NCBI GenBank assembly: GCA_024516035.1
Contig: CM044955.1
Location: forward strand, 50,941,074 to 51,005,073
Reading direction: 5' to 3'
Origin: Bactericera cockerelli
Taxonomy: Eukaryota > Arthropoda > Insecta > Hemiptera > Triozidae
Length of the DNA: 64,000 bases
The notes below the pieces were generated by a model that made no database searches, was not told where the DNA came from, and worked only from the letters and a program-made list of their open reading frames with translations. The position numbers and the translations under genes were made by a program. Positions 10,501 through 20,356 of the stretch are shown here, piece after piece (within the stretch, counting starts at the first letter, position 1; each line of letters opens with the position of its first letter).

Positions 10501-13329
10501 TTGTAATAATTGTACCCAGATAGGTGCATTACAACTCTGAATACTCTGATTATGAAATAATAATGTTGGAAGTAAAAAAAACTTTAAACAATTTGTTCTA
10601 TGTTTCAGAGGCTGGTATTGACTGTGTAGTGCTGGAGAATATGCAGGAGAGTGAATGGTCAGCTTTGATGCCCGACATGAAGCAGATGGGCCACCGGGTC
10701 AAGTTTAGAATGTGTTGGCAACCTTGGGTGGCTAATCTGAGGAACAGTTGTTCAACCCCATTTTCAACATCAACGTCCACAGTCGGGGATATGACATATT
10801 CAGCAGACTTGCTTATATCCACACCCACAATTACAACCCATGAGTCAACAAGCTACCCCATTGACTTCAACAGCCCTCCAGGAGGGTATAATCAACCATC
10901 AACGTCATCAACGGGATACAATCAGGACGGCATCTACAACAACTTTGATCCCATGGCAAGTGCTGGACTTGGGAGCTCGGCGTGCAATACACCAGCCATT
11001 CAGAGCCTCCCAAAAGCTGTATCCAACAATTATGTAAGTCTTTTATAATGTTCAGTCTTCTCTAATTCTTATTTTCTGTCTTTCATTATTTGCTAGAAAG
11101 AAAAGTAATAGAATTTCTATTTTTTTTGCCAGTCAGTGTTTAGTGTTAAAATGTGGTGGTATACGAGTATGTCCCCAAAAGATTCAGCCATTAATCTGTG
11201 TGCCTGTTTGTAAACAAAATAAATATTTCATGAACGGTAAAAGCTAGACTTGAAATTTGGTAATGTACCGGCCTTAGTACCTTGATTGATAAGGCAGTGG
11301 GATTTGAATCCGGAGGTCGGTGGTTCAAATCCAAGCATTGGAAAAAATAATAAGTTAGGGTTTGATTAATTGTGACATCACATTGTGATTAACACAAAAT
11401 ATGATAACTTTTCAATTTAGTGTGTAGACATTTAGGGAGGCTACGCAGCACAAAACGTTGCTGAAATAGGTGCTACCAGTTGCGGAATTTTTTGCCAACT
11501 ATTACCGTTGAGTCACCAGTGGCAGAATTTGGCGGAATCAGTGACTGACGTCTTGTTGCGGGATAAGGAATGTCATAAGATGTTCCCTCTAGTTTATTTT
11601 GAATTAGATTAGGATATTAGATGTGGACTTCTATAACATTAACCAATGTTCATGTCTTTCCTTTGCCCTCAGGTATTGAAACTTCTCCATCAGAACTTGG
11701 AAGGTCGCTCCATATTGGAAAGGGCAAGAAAAAACCCTCATGAAAGCTTAGAGCTTAGCAACCAGAAGGCATTGGCAAATTTAATAATATTTGATTTGTT
11801 GTCTGAGAATGCTGAGCGTCAAATAACAGGACCTGAATTCACCACACTCAGCTTGCAGATCAAAGAATGTTTGCCAGGAGAGTGTGCAAGTGTGTACTAC
11901 CTGTCTTCATTACCTAGGAAATTGGGCCAGAAAAGGGTGAATGCTGCAGGGTTGCTGAAGGAAGCATACAAGAAGAAGAAACAATACTTGCGTCAACTGA
12001 TGGAGGAGTCACCGTCAAGCCGATCTGGAAGCCTGTCTCGCCGGTCTAGCACAAGCACCAATCGATCCAGCACAACCAATGTAGAGGAGATGGGGCCACT
12101 GATTCCACGGGAAGTGGAGACTGAATCCCTTCTTAGGGATGAAGGTAAGTTTGATATCTTTAACCAGTTCTCTTTTTTGACCGAACGAAGTGAGATTCTG
12201 TTTTAACTTTGGTACTGGACGATTTGGTTTTCTTTTGTCTGTCTGTCTGTTCCGCGATAATGGGGGTCTAATCTAATGTGTATTCATGTGTGTAATGATG
12301 TGAGCATGTTTCTACTTCAAATGTGAGCATGGGATCATTATGATCTCACATAAAGTGCCCTACAATAGAATGAGAAATTTCATGCAGGTCCATTAGACAT
12401 TTTTGAGGATTTTGTTCATTGACAGCTTTATTTGATTTGCCAAGTAAGATTTTCTTTTCTACATTTCAGACAACCCTGTTGTGGAGGATCATTTGTCCTG
12501 GTTGGGGAAGAGCTTGGAACCGGAGAGTATTCTTCTCAATAAGTGGCGGGAGACGGCGGTGCATAGATTGCAGCAGTTGGCCAGTTGCACATCCAAGTAT
12601 GACAGTGTATTTACTTATTTTAATTTATTTCCTGCATTGAGGCAACCTGATGGGTTCAAACTTCTATTAGAAGATTTTAATCATATGCATCCTGGCTGTG
12701 AAAATAGACTCTATGAGTCTATTGTTCTCCACAGAGAACGAATTTTCGAACTGGCCAAGAGGCAGCTCTCAAAAGATAGGAATAGAATTGCAGACAGGTA
12801 TATTCAGAATCTTATTTCCAATTATCTCGAGGAAGTTGCTCTAGTAGAGAGCTTCGAAATTGAAAATGCAATTGCCCTTCTTCTTCTGCCTCTTATTATT
12901 GAAGTGCCCAGTGCACGTCAGAAGAACAGTAAACATTTTCGACCCTCGCGCAAAATGATTGTAGACAGCTTTATTCTTTTAGTAGAGGAGGCAAATGAAA
13001 TTGAAAAGGTTGTTGCAGACAGAAGGAAACTGTTGGCCTCCAAGAGGCGTACGTTACAACCTTTTGTTGCCGTCGTAGGAAATTTTAAACAACCGCGAAA
13101 CGTTTTTATAATAATTGACAACACGCATTATGTATTGAAAACAATAACAGAAGCCGTTGACGTATTGTTTAAAATATTTTTTGCAACCTGGACCAATTTT
13201 CCATGTGAAAGTGAGGATATTTGGCTAGTGTTACAATTAGGCTTTTATAACATTCCTCTCCCTACAGGCACAAGGGAAAGTAGTGAATGTCGTCAGTTAA
13301 TGAACCAAATGGGCCTCCTCAAAGCTTAA
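7560..13329 (+). CDS. SAM-domain protein, SAMD3-like (four coding exons, 609 aa)
   Basis: Coding exons are 7560-7632, 10609-11033, 11673-12144 and 12470-13329. Donors are GTTAGT, GTAAGT and GTAAGT; all acceptors are CAG, preceded by pyrimidine tracts. The frame is maintained throughout: phases 1, 0 and 1, 1830 nt including TAA. The ATG at 7560 sits in atcATGGCA. Residues ~8-60, joined across intron 1, form a SAM domain ([15 protein letters not shown], then [17 protein letters not shown], then MGHRVKFRM). A Ser/Thr/Asn-rich linker follows, then an acidic/helical part and a C-terminal region ([32 protein letters not shown], then PFVAVVG) that resembles the C-terminal half of SAMD3-type proteins, which are often multicopy in animal genomes. 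SAM domains mediate protein-protein contacts. The molecular role here is unknown. Intron 1 (2976 bp) is mostly a palindromic transposon. No AATAAA separates it from the downstream transposase, so it could be a host gene or a transposon accessory gene. Confidence 0.82.
8032..10166. mobile_element. 2.1-kb palindromic (foldback) DNA transposon in intron 1
   Basis: The ends are CAGTATGTTTCAGAAAAGG and its complement, each next to TA (8030-8031 and 10167-10168). The arms are about 8032-8850 and 9350-10166, roughly 818 bp each, and match almost base for base apart from a few substitutions. Mirror-image ORFs (8387-8626 and 9572-9811; 8451-8636 and 9562-9747) are a consequence of the palindrome and have no recognisable product. 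The ~500-bp loop contains a 5S-SINE. TA duplication suggests a Tc1/mariner-like mechanism, but no transposase is present. Confidence 0.92.
8972..9205 (+). repeat. 5S rRNA-derived SINE in the palindrome loop
   Basis: It starts near GATGGCGCTTTGAATGCAAC, has the 5S interior (GGATCACCGAAGTTAAGCAA, then CGTCCAGCGAGG), the body (GTGATGCTGGCATTCCGGCC, then CCCAGGCTGGGTGAG) and the tail (CCCCCGTTATGATATGACCA, then ATTAAACCCAAA). Part of the 5S box-C region is deleted. Confidence 0.88.
10365..10428 (+). repeat. fragment with a terminus like the 63.3-kb repeat
   Basis: The stretch ends TAATAGGATAAGGAAAGT, which matches the right end of the element at 63322-63962 (TTATAGGATAAGGAAAGT). It is a short fragment in intron 1 upstream of exon 2. 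Confidence 0.35.
11265..11402 (+). repeat. tRNA-headed SINE (TGTGACATCAC-tail family)
   Basis: The head carries a box-A-like TAGTACCTTGATTGATAAGG and box B GGTTCAAATCC. The tail has TGTGACATCACATTGTGATT and AACACAAAATATGATAACTT. Related copies lie at 19880, 41920 (minus) and 58570. It sits in intron 2 of the SAM-domain gene. Confidence 0.8.
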
Positions 13330-13726
13330 CAATCAGCTTGATCTTGTTAGGTAGATAAATGTGGGGATATTTTGGCAAATGAGGGGCCCAGGGGAAAGGT
13401 GGTTCAAGTGACACATTAAACAGAATAGAGTTGAGGTGCCAAAAACAGTTCCTTTGTTACTTTTTAATTCTGAAGAAATATCTCTTCCCATTAACTTCTT
13501 ATTTTTTACTGAATTTACTGATTCTTTTCCAGTCAACATGTAGAAAATTTCAAAGTTATATCATCCACTAAACTCATTTTTTTCTTCTAATTGTCACTTG
13601 AACAACATTTCCTCTGAACCTCTCAAATTTAAATAAGCGTAGGTAGGTAGGCACGGTAATAGGTTTCTTTTAATAAGTCTTTTTAATTAATTTTGTTTCA
13701 GTTTAGAGTAATTTTTATTATATTTG

Positions 13727-16297
13727 ATGTTTAAAATTCCATTTGATTGCACAATGATGTACAAATGTTATTACTGTTCTGCTACCCGTTCTACTGTTAG
13801 GGAGTTAATTACTCACTACACTAAGTACTGTCAACTGAGTGAATATAGGTTTCACAAACATTTCTACTGTGGTAATTGCGATGAAATATCTTCTAAAACA
13901 TATTATACAAACAGCAACTCATTTCGTAAACACCTATACCGATTTCACACCCCTAAGTCTCTTAGTGACTCTGACTCAATCTCGCATTGGAATATACTAA
14001 ATGTACCATCTCCATCTGACATGTCATCTGCTGACAATGTGCCTTCTGACATGTTACCTGATGTACCTTCTGACACGTCTCATGCTGAAGGTCAGAATGA
14101 ATTGAATAGTTCATTCAATTCAATTAGCACTTCAGATACTTCTTATCTGAATCTAAATGTTGCAAGGGACACATTGAGAACTGAAATTTCCATGGTTCTG
14201 CTAGATCTTTATTCTAATCCTAGTTTGCCTCGGAGTTGTGTACAGACGTGTTTTGAAGGTTTGAAAAACACAATGGTAGCTTACAACAGGTTACTAATTG
14301 ATGCCACAAAGCAACTAGCCTTGGATGATCAATCATATTCCCAAGTAGTAGACGCTCTTATGAGAATTTCCACTGACAGTGAAGCAACCTTTTCTAATTT
14401 AGAATCAGAGTACAAAAGAGTTCAGTATTTTACAAAATCGGGCTCTTACATTCCTCCCCAAGAGGTTGTCATAGGAAATAGAATGGATTATAAATTTGGA
14501 AACCATACAGACTTTGTGTCTGTTATGTGTACCATGCAAGTGATTCCCTTAAATTTGGTATTACGTGGTTTTTTTCAACTAGGAAATATCCTAAAGGACA
14601 CATTGGATTATACAAAAAGTCTAGAGGCGGAAGGTGAGAGAATTGAAAATATAATGCAAGGCTCTGTGTGGAAGAAAATGAAGGAAAAATTTGATCCTAA
14701 TGTCCTTAATTTTCCTTTGATATTATACATGGATGAATTTGAGACAGGGAACGTCCTGGGAGCGCATGCTTCTATTCACAAACTGTGTGGGGTGTATATA
14801 TCTGTCCCATGTTTGCCAAGAAAATATTTTTCTCAATTGAAAAGTATATTTGTTCTATCAATTTTCCATGCTGCTGATAGAATTAAATTTGGTAACAATG
14901 TGATTTTCAATCCGATAATAAACATGTTAAATTTGATGAGTTCCGAGGGAATAACTGTGAATGTACCCAACGTTTACCAGGGGAAAATTAGATTTCATAC
15001 TGTTTGTATGACAGGGGATAATCTCGGTCTACATGGTGCGCTAGGATTTGTGGAATGTTTTTCTGCCCGTTATTGCTGTCGTATATGTTCGATAGAAAAA
15101 CAAGATATGCAGGTGACATGTCAGGAAAAACCAGAATTACTAAGAGACGCAGAGTCTTATGAAAGAGACTTGATTACAAACGACATTACTAAAACAGGCA
15201 TAAAAGAAGAAAGTGTCTGGAGAGATCTCAAAGGATTCGATTTATTTGAAAATGTTGCAGTTGATTTATTGCATGACCTATTAGAAGGGGTAGGTCGGTA
15301 TGTAGTTGAATTTGTATTATCTTTTTTCGTACATTTGGACATTGTTTCTTTAAGTGCAATTCAGAATGGAATTCAATCATTTAATTTTGGTCCAGACTCG
15401 TCGTCAAGGCCAGTAAATGCTATCTCGGGAACTAAATCATCAGGCATAAAAATAAAATCGTCAGCTTCAGAAATGACAAATATCATTAGGTACTTGGGTC
15501 TGATTGTAGGTCCTTACATTCCAGAAGATCATGAAGTTTGGGAACTATTTTTATTGTTAAGACAATTATTAGACCGCCTTCTTGTTCAAACTGAAGTGAT
15601 ACTGAATCGAACAGATTTTCAAGTATCTCATCTGGTTAGTAACTTGTGCCGAGAATATCGTAGGCTGACTGACTCTTCTTTGAAACCAAAATTTCATTAT
15701 CTCCTACACTATGCACGTATGATGAAAAAATTTGGGCCCCTATGTTCGTACTGGACAATGAGATTTGAAGGAAAACATAGACCCCTAAAAATCTCCGCCA
15801 AAGTAACTTGCAACAAAGTAAATATTTGTAAAACATTAGCGGACAGGGCTCAACTTACATTCTGTCATATTTTAAATTCAAAAAAAGCTTTCAATTTTTT
15901 TAAATGTGGCAAATTGTCTTCTCTTGATTTGACTACAGATGAACTTCATCATCTCGAGGAAAGTCATTGTTATGCTTCTTGTAAGTGGTTTAAATTAGAT
16001 GGGCTATCAGTAAAAGAGCTCGATGTTTTCACGGAAGACCTTTCAATTGAAACTGAAGATCCAAAATTTGTTAAAGTGCAAAAAATTCTCATTCATAAAG
16101 AAACTAAAGATATACTTTTATTATGTCGAGCTCTAGAAACACTGCAATTTGACTTTCACTATTTCGCATACCAGGTCAAAGATACAGAAAATTTAGTTTT
16201 CAAGAGATATTTGGATTTATATTCAGTTATTCCACATACATTGACAGTTATGCTTAATTCCACTTTGTTTGTCAGCCTACGTTCTACAATAGACTAG
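13727..16297 (+). CDS. zinc-finger plus DDE-type transposase, CACTA/EnSpm-like (856 aa)
   Basis: This is a single uninterrupted frame. An in-frame TTG precedes the true ATG at 13727, and a CAG splice acceptor (13699-13701) lies 25 bp upstream, so a 5' untranslated exon is likely. The N-terminus has two Cys/His fingers (CYYC...H, and CGNC...HLYRFH). A Ser/Pro/Asp-rich linker with SDMS/SDML/SDTS repeats follows. The core shows LYMDEFETGNVLGAHASIHK (Asp ~336), TGDNLGLHGALGFVECFSAR (GD ~431) followed by a CxxC, VDLLHDLLEGVGRYV (Asp ~513/517) and KFHYLLHYARMMKKFGPL, then MRFEGKH (Glu ~681). This order recalls animal transposon proteins with DLLHDLLEG and RFEGKH motifs. I assign it to a CACTA/EnSpm-like group by motif memory; the superfamily is less certain than the transposase call. 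The ORF is intact, so recent activity or domestication is possible. Confidence 0.82.
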   Translation: MFKIPFDCTMMYKCYYCSATRSTVRELITHYTKYCQLSEYRFHKHFYCGNCDEISSKTYYTNSNSFRKHLYRFHTPKSLSDSDSISHWNILNVPSPSDMSSADNVPSDMLPDVPSDTSHAEGQNELNSSFNSISTSDTSYLNLNVARDTLRTEISMVLLDLYSNPSLPRSCVQTCFEGLKNTMVAYNRLLIDATKQLALDDQSYSQVVDALMRISTDSEATFSNLESEYKRVQYFTKSGSYIPPQEVVIGNRMDYKFGNHTDFVSVMCTMQVIPLNLVLRGFFQLGNILKDTLDYTKSLEAEGERIENIMQGSVWKKMKEKFDPNVLNFPLILYMDEFETGNVLGAHASIHKLCGVYISVPCLPRKYFSQLKSIFVLSIFHAADRIKFGNNVIFNPIINMLNLMSSEGITVNVPNVYQGKIRFHTVCMTGDNLGLHGALGFVECFSARYCCRICSIEKQDMQVTCQEKPELLRDAESYERDLITNDITKTGIKEESVWRDLKGFDLFENVAVDLLHDLLEGVGRYVVEFVLSFFVHLDIVSLSAIQNGIQSFNFGPDSSSRPVNAISGTKSSGIKIKSSASEMTNIIRYLGLIVGPYIPEDHEVWELFLLLRQLLDRLLVQTEVILNRTDFQVSHLVSNLCREYRRLTDSSLKPKFHYLLHYARMMKKFGPLCSYWTMRFEGKHRPLKISAKVTCNKVNICKTLADRAQLTFCHILNSKKAFNFFKCGKLSSLDLTTDELHHLEESHCYASCKWFKLDGLSVKELDVFTEDLSIETEDPKFVKVQKILIHKETKDILLLCRALETLQFDFHYFAYQVKDTENLVFKRYLDLYSVIPHTLTVMLNSTLFVSLRSTID

Positions 16298-16359
16298 AAA
16301 TGATATTTTTTCTCACTTGAAGTTGACTTTCAATAAGGAGGTATATATTAGGTAATGTA

Positions 16360-16365
16360 AATAAA
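16360..16365 (+). promoter_or_regulatory. AATAAA polyadenylation signal
   Basis: AATAAA lies 63 nt after the transposase stop. It is the first such hexamer downstream of the SAM-domain gene stop on this strand apart from the transposase ORF itself. It is therefore a candidate shared 3' end. Confidence 0.6.
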
Positions 16366-16387
16366 ACATCTTTACTTACTCTGCTTT

Positions 16388-16790
16388 TGTACATTACTCT
16401 GTATTGCCTTTTTTGTAAATTTGCAAATTATACTACTCCTTTGTACATTACTGTTAAACTACTCTCTGTACAATCTTTGCCATGTACATTACGCTTAACC
16501 TGCTCCTTGTATACTCTTTGCCATGTAGATTACTGTTACCCTCCTCTTTGTATACTTGGCCATGTACACTTAGTAGCGCTCAAAAGTATTTTCACAACTA
16601 CAAAATCTCATTTTTTTTGCCAGCAAAACCATTTCGCCAATGTTACTTATCTTTGAGCATTGAAAAGGAAAAAAACTCACTTTAGACATCAAAAGTATTT
16701 CAATTAAATGGAACATTCAAAATACTTATGAGCGCTACTATACATTACTGTTAACCTGCTGTTACTATACTTTGTAATTTTGTAAACTGT
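16388..16790 (+). repeat. degenerate subterminal-type repeats TGTACATTACTGTTAACCTG
   Basis: About seven imperfect copies of TGTACATTAC followed by (T/G)(G/C)TTAACCTGCTC or similar, spaced 30-60 bp and split by a MITE at 16571-16740. CACTA elements characteristically carry such short repeats just inside their ends, so this may be the right subterminal region of the transposon that encodes the upstream ORF. I could not locate the matching left end or TIR. Confidence 0.45.
16571..16740. mobile_element. 170-bp MITE with TA target site
   Basis: The ends TAGTAGCGCTCAAAAGTATTT and AAATACTTATGAGCGCTACTA are inverted repeats of ~20 bp, with the outermost TA as the likely target duplication. It is non-coding and probably Tc1/mariner-related. 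It lies inside the TGTACATTAC repeat region. Confidence 0.85.
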
Positions 16791-16920
16791 ATCCTATACT
16801 TTATCAACAATTTTCAATAAAACGCACATTTTTTCCAATCAATGTATTTTCTTGTATTTTTAATATTTTAATAAATACTTAGCTTTTGTTTCACAGGTGT
16901 CATTCCCGAAGCATTCTAAT

Positions 16921-17109
16921 CCATGCATGTAGAATACCTTGTATTCCAGACCAGACTACCAGATATTCTACTATTGGAATACCTGGCATTCGACTATTGG
17001 AATTCCATGCTTTCAATTTGGAAAGCATGGTATTCCAATAGTCGAATGCCAGGTTCCAGTAGTAGAATACCTGGTATTCTGGTCTGGAATACAAAGAGTA
17101 CCTGCATGG
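16921..17109. repeat. 189-bp imperfect palindrome
   Basis: Left half CCATGCATGTAGAATACCTT... pairs with the right half ending ...GTACCTGCATGG. The core is CCATGCTTTC...GAAAGCATGG around 17013. The arms are roughly 90 bp with about 85-90% complementarity by eye. The motifs GGAATACCTGGCATTCGAC are shared with the adjacent tandem repeat. Confidence 0.85.
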
Positions 17110-17400
17110 AATGCCCGATATTCTGGTTCAGGATACCAGGTTATCCTGCTATGGAATGCCGGGTGTGAATGCATAGAATGCAGGTAATCCTACTATGGAA
17201 TGCCGGGTGTGAATGCATAGAATGCAGGTAATCCTACTAGGGAATGCCGGGTGAGAAATAATAGAATGCAGGTAATCCCACTAGGGATTGCCGGGTGAGA
17301 AATAATAGAATGCAGGCAATACTACTAGGGAATGCCGGGTGTAAATGCATAGACTGCACTCATTCTATATTAGTAATGAAAGGTACTGGAATGTAGGCTG
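17110..17400 (+). repeat. ~44-bp minisatellite (GGAATGCCGGGTG family)
   Basis: Four to five copies of GGAATGCCGGGTGTGAATGC followed by ATAGAATGCAGGTAATCCTA, decaying to the right. The palindrome at 16921-17109 appears to be built from related words. Confidence 0.85.
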
Positions 17401-18690
17401 CATTAAAATGAGCATAGAGTGCCAAGCCCTCTAATGAAGACTGTCTATTTCTCTAGTATAGTAAACCACATACTCGAAAGGGGGATGCCAGATGTCAAAT
17501 ACAGAAAGCTTCTCTGATAATGCATAGGCTGCATCATTCTAGAAGAAGAAACACATCAGTCCAAAGTAGAAAGATATTTTTTACAATAGAAAACAAAGAT
17601 ATCACAAATAGAAAGCCAGGTCTTCTTGAGTAGGATGCAAATGCGTGTCTGCAGCCTGTAACCTGATAATGCACTGGATGCCATCATTCTAGAAGAGTAA
17701 ACAAATAAAAGGCAGGCATTGTATCACAGAAATCTTGGCATTGTATTCTCCAGTCTGAAATAGAAAACAGTGCAGTCAATGCATTTTCAAGGTGGGAGCG
17801 AAAATAGAAAACAGTGCAGTCTATGCATTTTCAAGGTGGCAGCCGAAATTGGGCACAATTTCCCCTACTTTTTGGCATGCCAGGTCTGACTACACCGTAT
17901 TGGATGCCACTGGCATCCGAAGGAACAGTGCCGGCATTCAGTCCCGTTTTTGGTCTGCATGCATCCCCGTATAGCTTGAATGCAGCCTATTTTTTTTCTC
18001 AGTGTATATTGTAAATGGTAGGATTCTCATTAAGAGAAAATTAGAATCCTAATCGGGCAGTATGAATAAGTGTTAATTATTATTATCACCATGATTACCA
18101 GGATTATAGCACTCATTTGACCTACAATACAGCATACTTTGATTTCGACTATAACTCTGTCCACCCAAAAACGCCATGACCTCTTCTAGAATAGGGTCCA
18201 TCTCAATCATGAAAAATAGACAGGCTACTAATGCATGTAAATTTAAGATAAATACTAAATGTTCCTAAATGTTCAATTTGTTTATTTGGGATGAATGTCG
18301 ATTTCAATTTAAACGACTGACGCGGCGATGGCCACATCACGACGGGGGGTTTACCCTTCAGTCGCTTTACTTTGGGGAATTTTCCTCTCTAAATTTACAT
18401 ATATCTCGGAGTATAAATTAAATTTCAGATTTATTCTGCAGATACTAAATTATTCATCACACAGGGACATCGCAAATTCGCAATCTCTCACACCCAGCCA
18501 ACAATTTGGGCCATTTTTTTTTTACACTTTCATGCATCGAAACATCCGATAAATAAATGAATAATTTGTGCACTTTATAATTGAAAAAAAAATCTTTTAC
18601 CTCGGTACATGTTTTTTTACAAATAATTGGGTAACATAAAATGTGTTACACATGCTACATGCACATAATAATGTAGAGATATTTGGGTAG
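17400..18690. other. degenerate repeat-derived stretch
   Basis: No credible gene. It holds scattered words of the ATGCATAGGCTGCATCATTCTAGAAGA type (17520, 17670), a 47-bp duplication (GAAAACAGTGCAGTC...TTTTCAAGGTGG at 17763-17840) and a fragmentary minus-strand 5S-SINE at 18320-18500 (GATGGCCACATCACGACGGG, and CTCTCACACCCAGCC). Confidence 0.55.
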
Positions 18691-18972
18691 TCACCGTGGC
18701 AGAGTGAGCTAGCGCGCTAGGCATTGCACGCATGGTGACCTGGGTTCGATCCCCAGCGGGGCAGGAATTTTTTTGCTTGTATCCACTCATACCTCGTGAG
18801 AAAAAATGAGTAGTTACTTGTACGAATAACGACCAGTGGCGGCATTACCAGAGTAAAAAGAAATTAATGTAATAGAATAATTCGAAAAAGTAAAGGAGGC
18901 TCTTAGTAATGCTGCGCTACCCAAAAAAATGTGAAGAGGCCTTGGGCTTCACCACAAATAAAACCAAACACA
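18691..18972 (+). repeat. tRNA-headed SINE
   Basis: The head has box A GTGGCAGAGTGAGC and box B GGGTTCGATCCCC, flanked by a tRNA-like arm. The tail has CCTCGTGAGAAAAAATGAGT, AGTGGCGGCATTA and CTCTTAGTAATGCTGCGCTA followed by CCC. The same tail occurs at 24660-24830 and 60790-60960. Confidence 0.8.
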
Positions 18973-18984
18973 ACATTGTATATA

Positions 18985-19215
18985 TAGGTATTTGGTGTGT
19001 TTCAAGAGACTTTTCCCTTCGTTTAAAACTTTTGAAAGTGTGGGACTTTCATTAAAAAAAAAGGAAAAAGTCTTTCGCTGATCTCAGGGCTAAAACGGGA
19101 TTCTGAGGTCACCAATAGGGTGGAAGTGGATGTGCTGGGCTCTTTCATATTCTTATAAACAAACAATTGAAATAAATCGTTTAAAAGTTATGCGAAAAGG
19201 AGTTTTGAGACATAC
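18985..19215. repeat. possible short relative of the CAGTATGTTTCA foldback family
   Basis: The left edge reads TGTTTCAAGAGACTTTTCCC and the right edge, inverted, reads ACAGTATGTCTCAAAACTCC. The interior words (AACTTTTGAAAG, and CTTTTAAACG inverted) resemble the ends of the 8032-10166 element (AACTTTTGAACGCGACGG). The inverted repeats are weak. Confidence 0.4.
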
Positions 19216-19234
19216 TGTACATCTTATCATAATA

Positions 19235-19470
19235 AACACACAATGTCCTTTAACTCCGTATTATTATAATTATTCAACGCTTTATTAGATAAAAATGGAC
19301 ATAATATTTATGTATAATACAAATAATTATTTTAACAATGAAAAAAAATGGAAACAATAATACAATAAATATGAAAAAAAAATAGAAAAATATATAGAAA
19401 CATATTATGTCCTAACTAAAGGGCGGGGTTATTGCCTATGACAATCTCTTCCACCCAACCCTTTTACAGA
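19235..19470 (-). repeat. interspersed repeat, probable LINE 3' end
   Basis: On the minus strand it has GGGTGGAAGAGATTG, CCTATGGCAATAACCCCGCC (one base changed between copies) and CTTTAGTTAGGAC, then an A/T-rich tail. It has two relatives, at 28905-29095 (same strand) and 49290-49500 (opposite strand). Consistent with the 3' end of a non-LTR retrotransposon, but no reverse transcriptase is present, so this is inference. Confidence 0.55.
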
Positions 19471-19874
19471 AGTATGTATAGTTGTATAATTGTATAAGTA
19501 CATTTTATCTATTTACTATCTCTTTTTCTTGTTGTCTTGTTTCCAATTCTGTGTATTTCTATGTTATCAATCAGTATTGTATTACATCTTTTTTTATATA
19601 TAAATAATAAGACTAATGACAATGAATAGTATTTCAGTTGTGAACCAATATGACTTATGAGTTATAGTGCACAAATACAAAAATTTGCTCATTACACAAA
19701 TCTTGACAAGGGAATAATAAGACTGAGTTGACAGATGTGGTCAGTTGCTTATTAAATTTACCACACCCAACAGATCTTCTTGACTGGTCGCCAAACCTGT
19801 CAGTTCATCCGTCAGATTTGACTGGCGGGTCTGATCCACTTTATATTTAGCGTACTAATCTCCGTCTAATACTA

Positions 19875-20035
19875 AACTGACCTCAGTAGCTTGATTGATA
19901 AGGCGGCGGACTTGTAACCTGGAGGTCGGTGGTTCAAGTCCCGGTGTCAGCGTAGATTTGGTGAAGCTAGTTTGAGTAGTTGTGACATCACGAAAGTGAT
20001 TAACACAAATATGATAACTTACTAATCTCCGTCTA
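19875..20035 (+). repeat. tRNA-headed SINE (TGTGACATCAC-tail family)
   Basis: Box A CAGTAGCTTGATTGATAAGG and box B GGTTCAAGTCC are intact. The tail is TTGTGACATCACGAAAGTGA, then TTAACACAAATATGATAACT. It is the best plus-strand copy of this family in the window. Confidence 0.85.
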
Positions 20036-20294
20036 TAAGTAAAAGTATATGTGGTGCTATATTAAGACCGTCGTCAGTGTAAGAGAGGTAGTCCCATTTA
20101 GCCAACAACTTGTTAACCCAGATAACGCGGTGAAATTTTTTGTTTTATTTTTTTGGAGTGATATAAATTGAGTCCTGAATCAAAATAAGTGCTGTCAACT
20201 TATCACTCGGACTCAAAACAAAGAGCTTAAGGTCTAGCCAACTAACCTCAACAAGCTGAATTAATTAGAAGAATCCACAACGTAGTACCTTTCA

Positions 20295-20356
20295 CCAGAT
20301 GGGGCTGACGTCCTTTGAGAAGGACGTCCTTCTGGAAGGACGTCAGCCCCATCTGG
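20295..20356. repeat. perfect 21-bp-stem hairpin
   Basis: CCAGATGGGGCTGACGTCCTT (one base over 20, positions 20295-20315) pairs without mismatch with 20336-20356. The 20-nt loop itself contains a further copy of AAGGACGTCCTT. It lies in a stretch with no gene. Confidence 0.85.
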
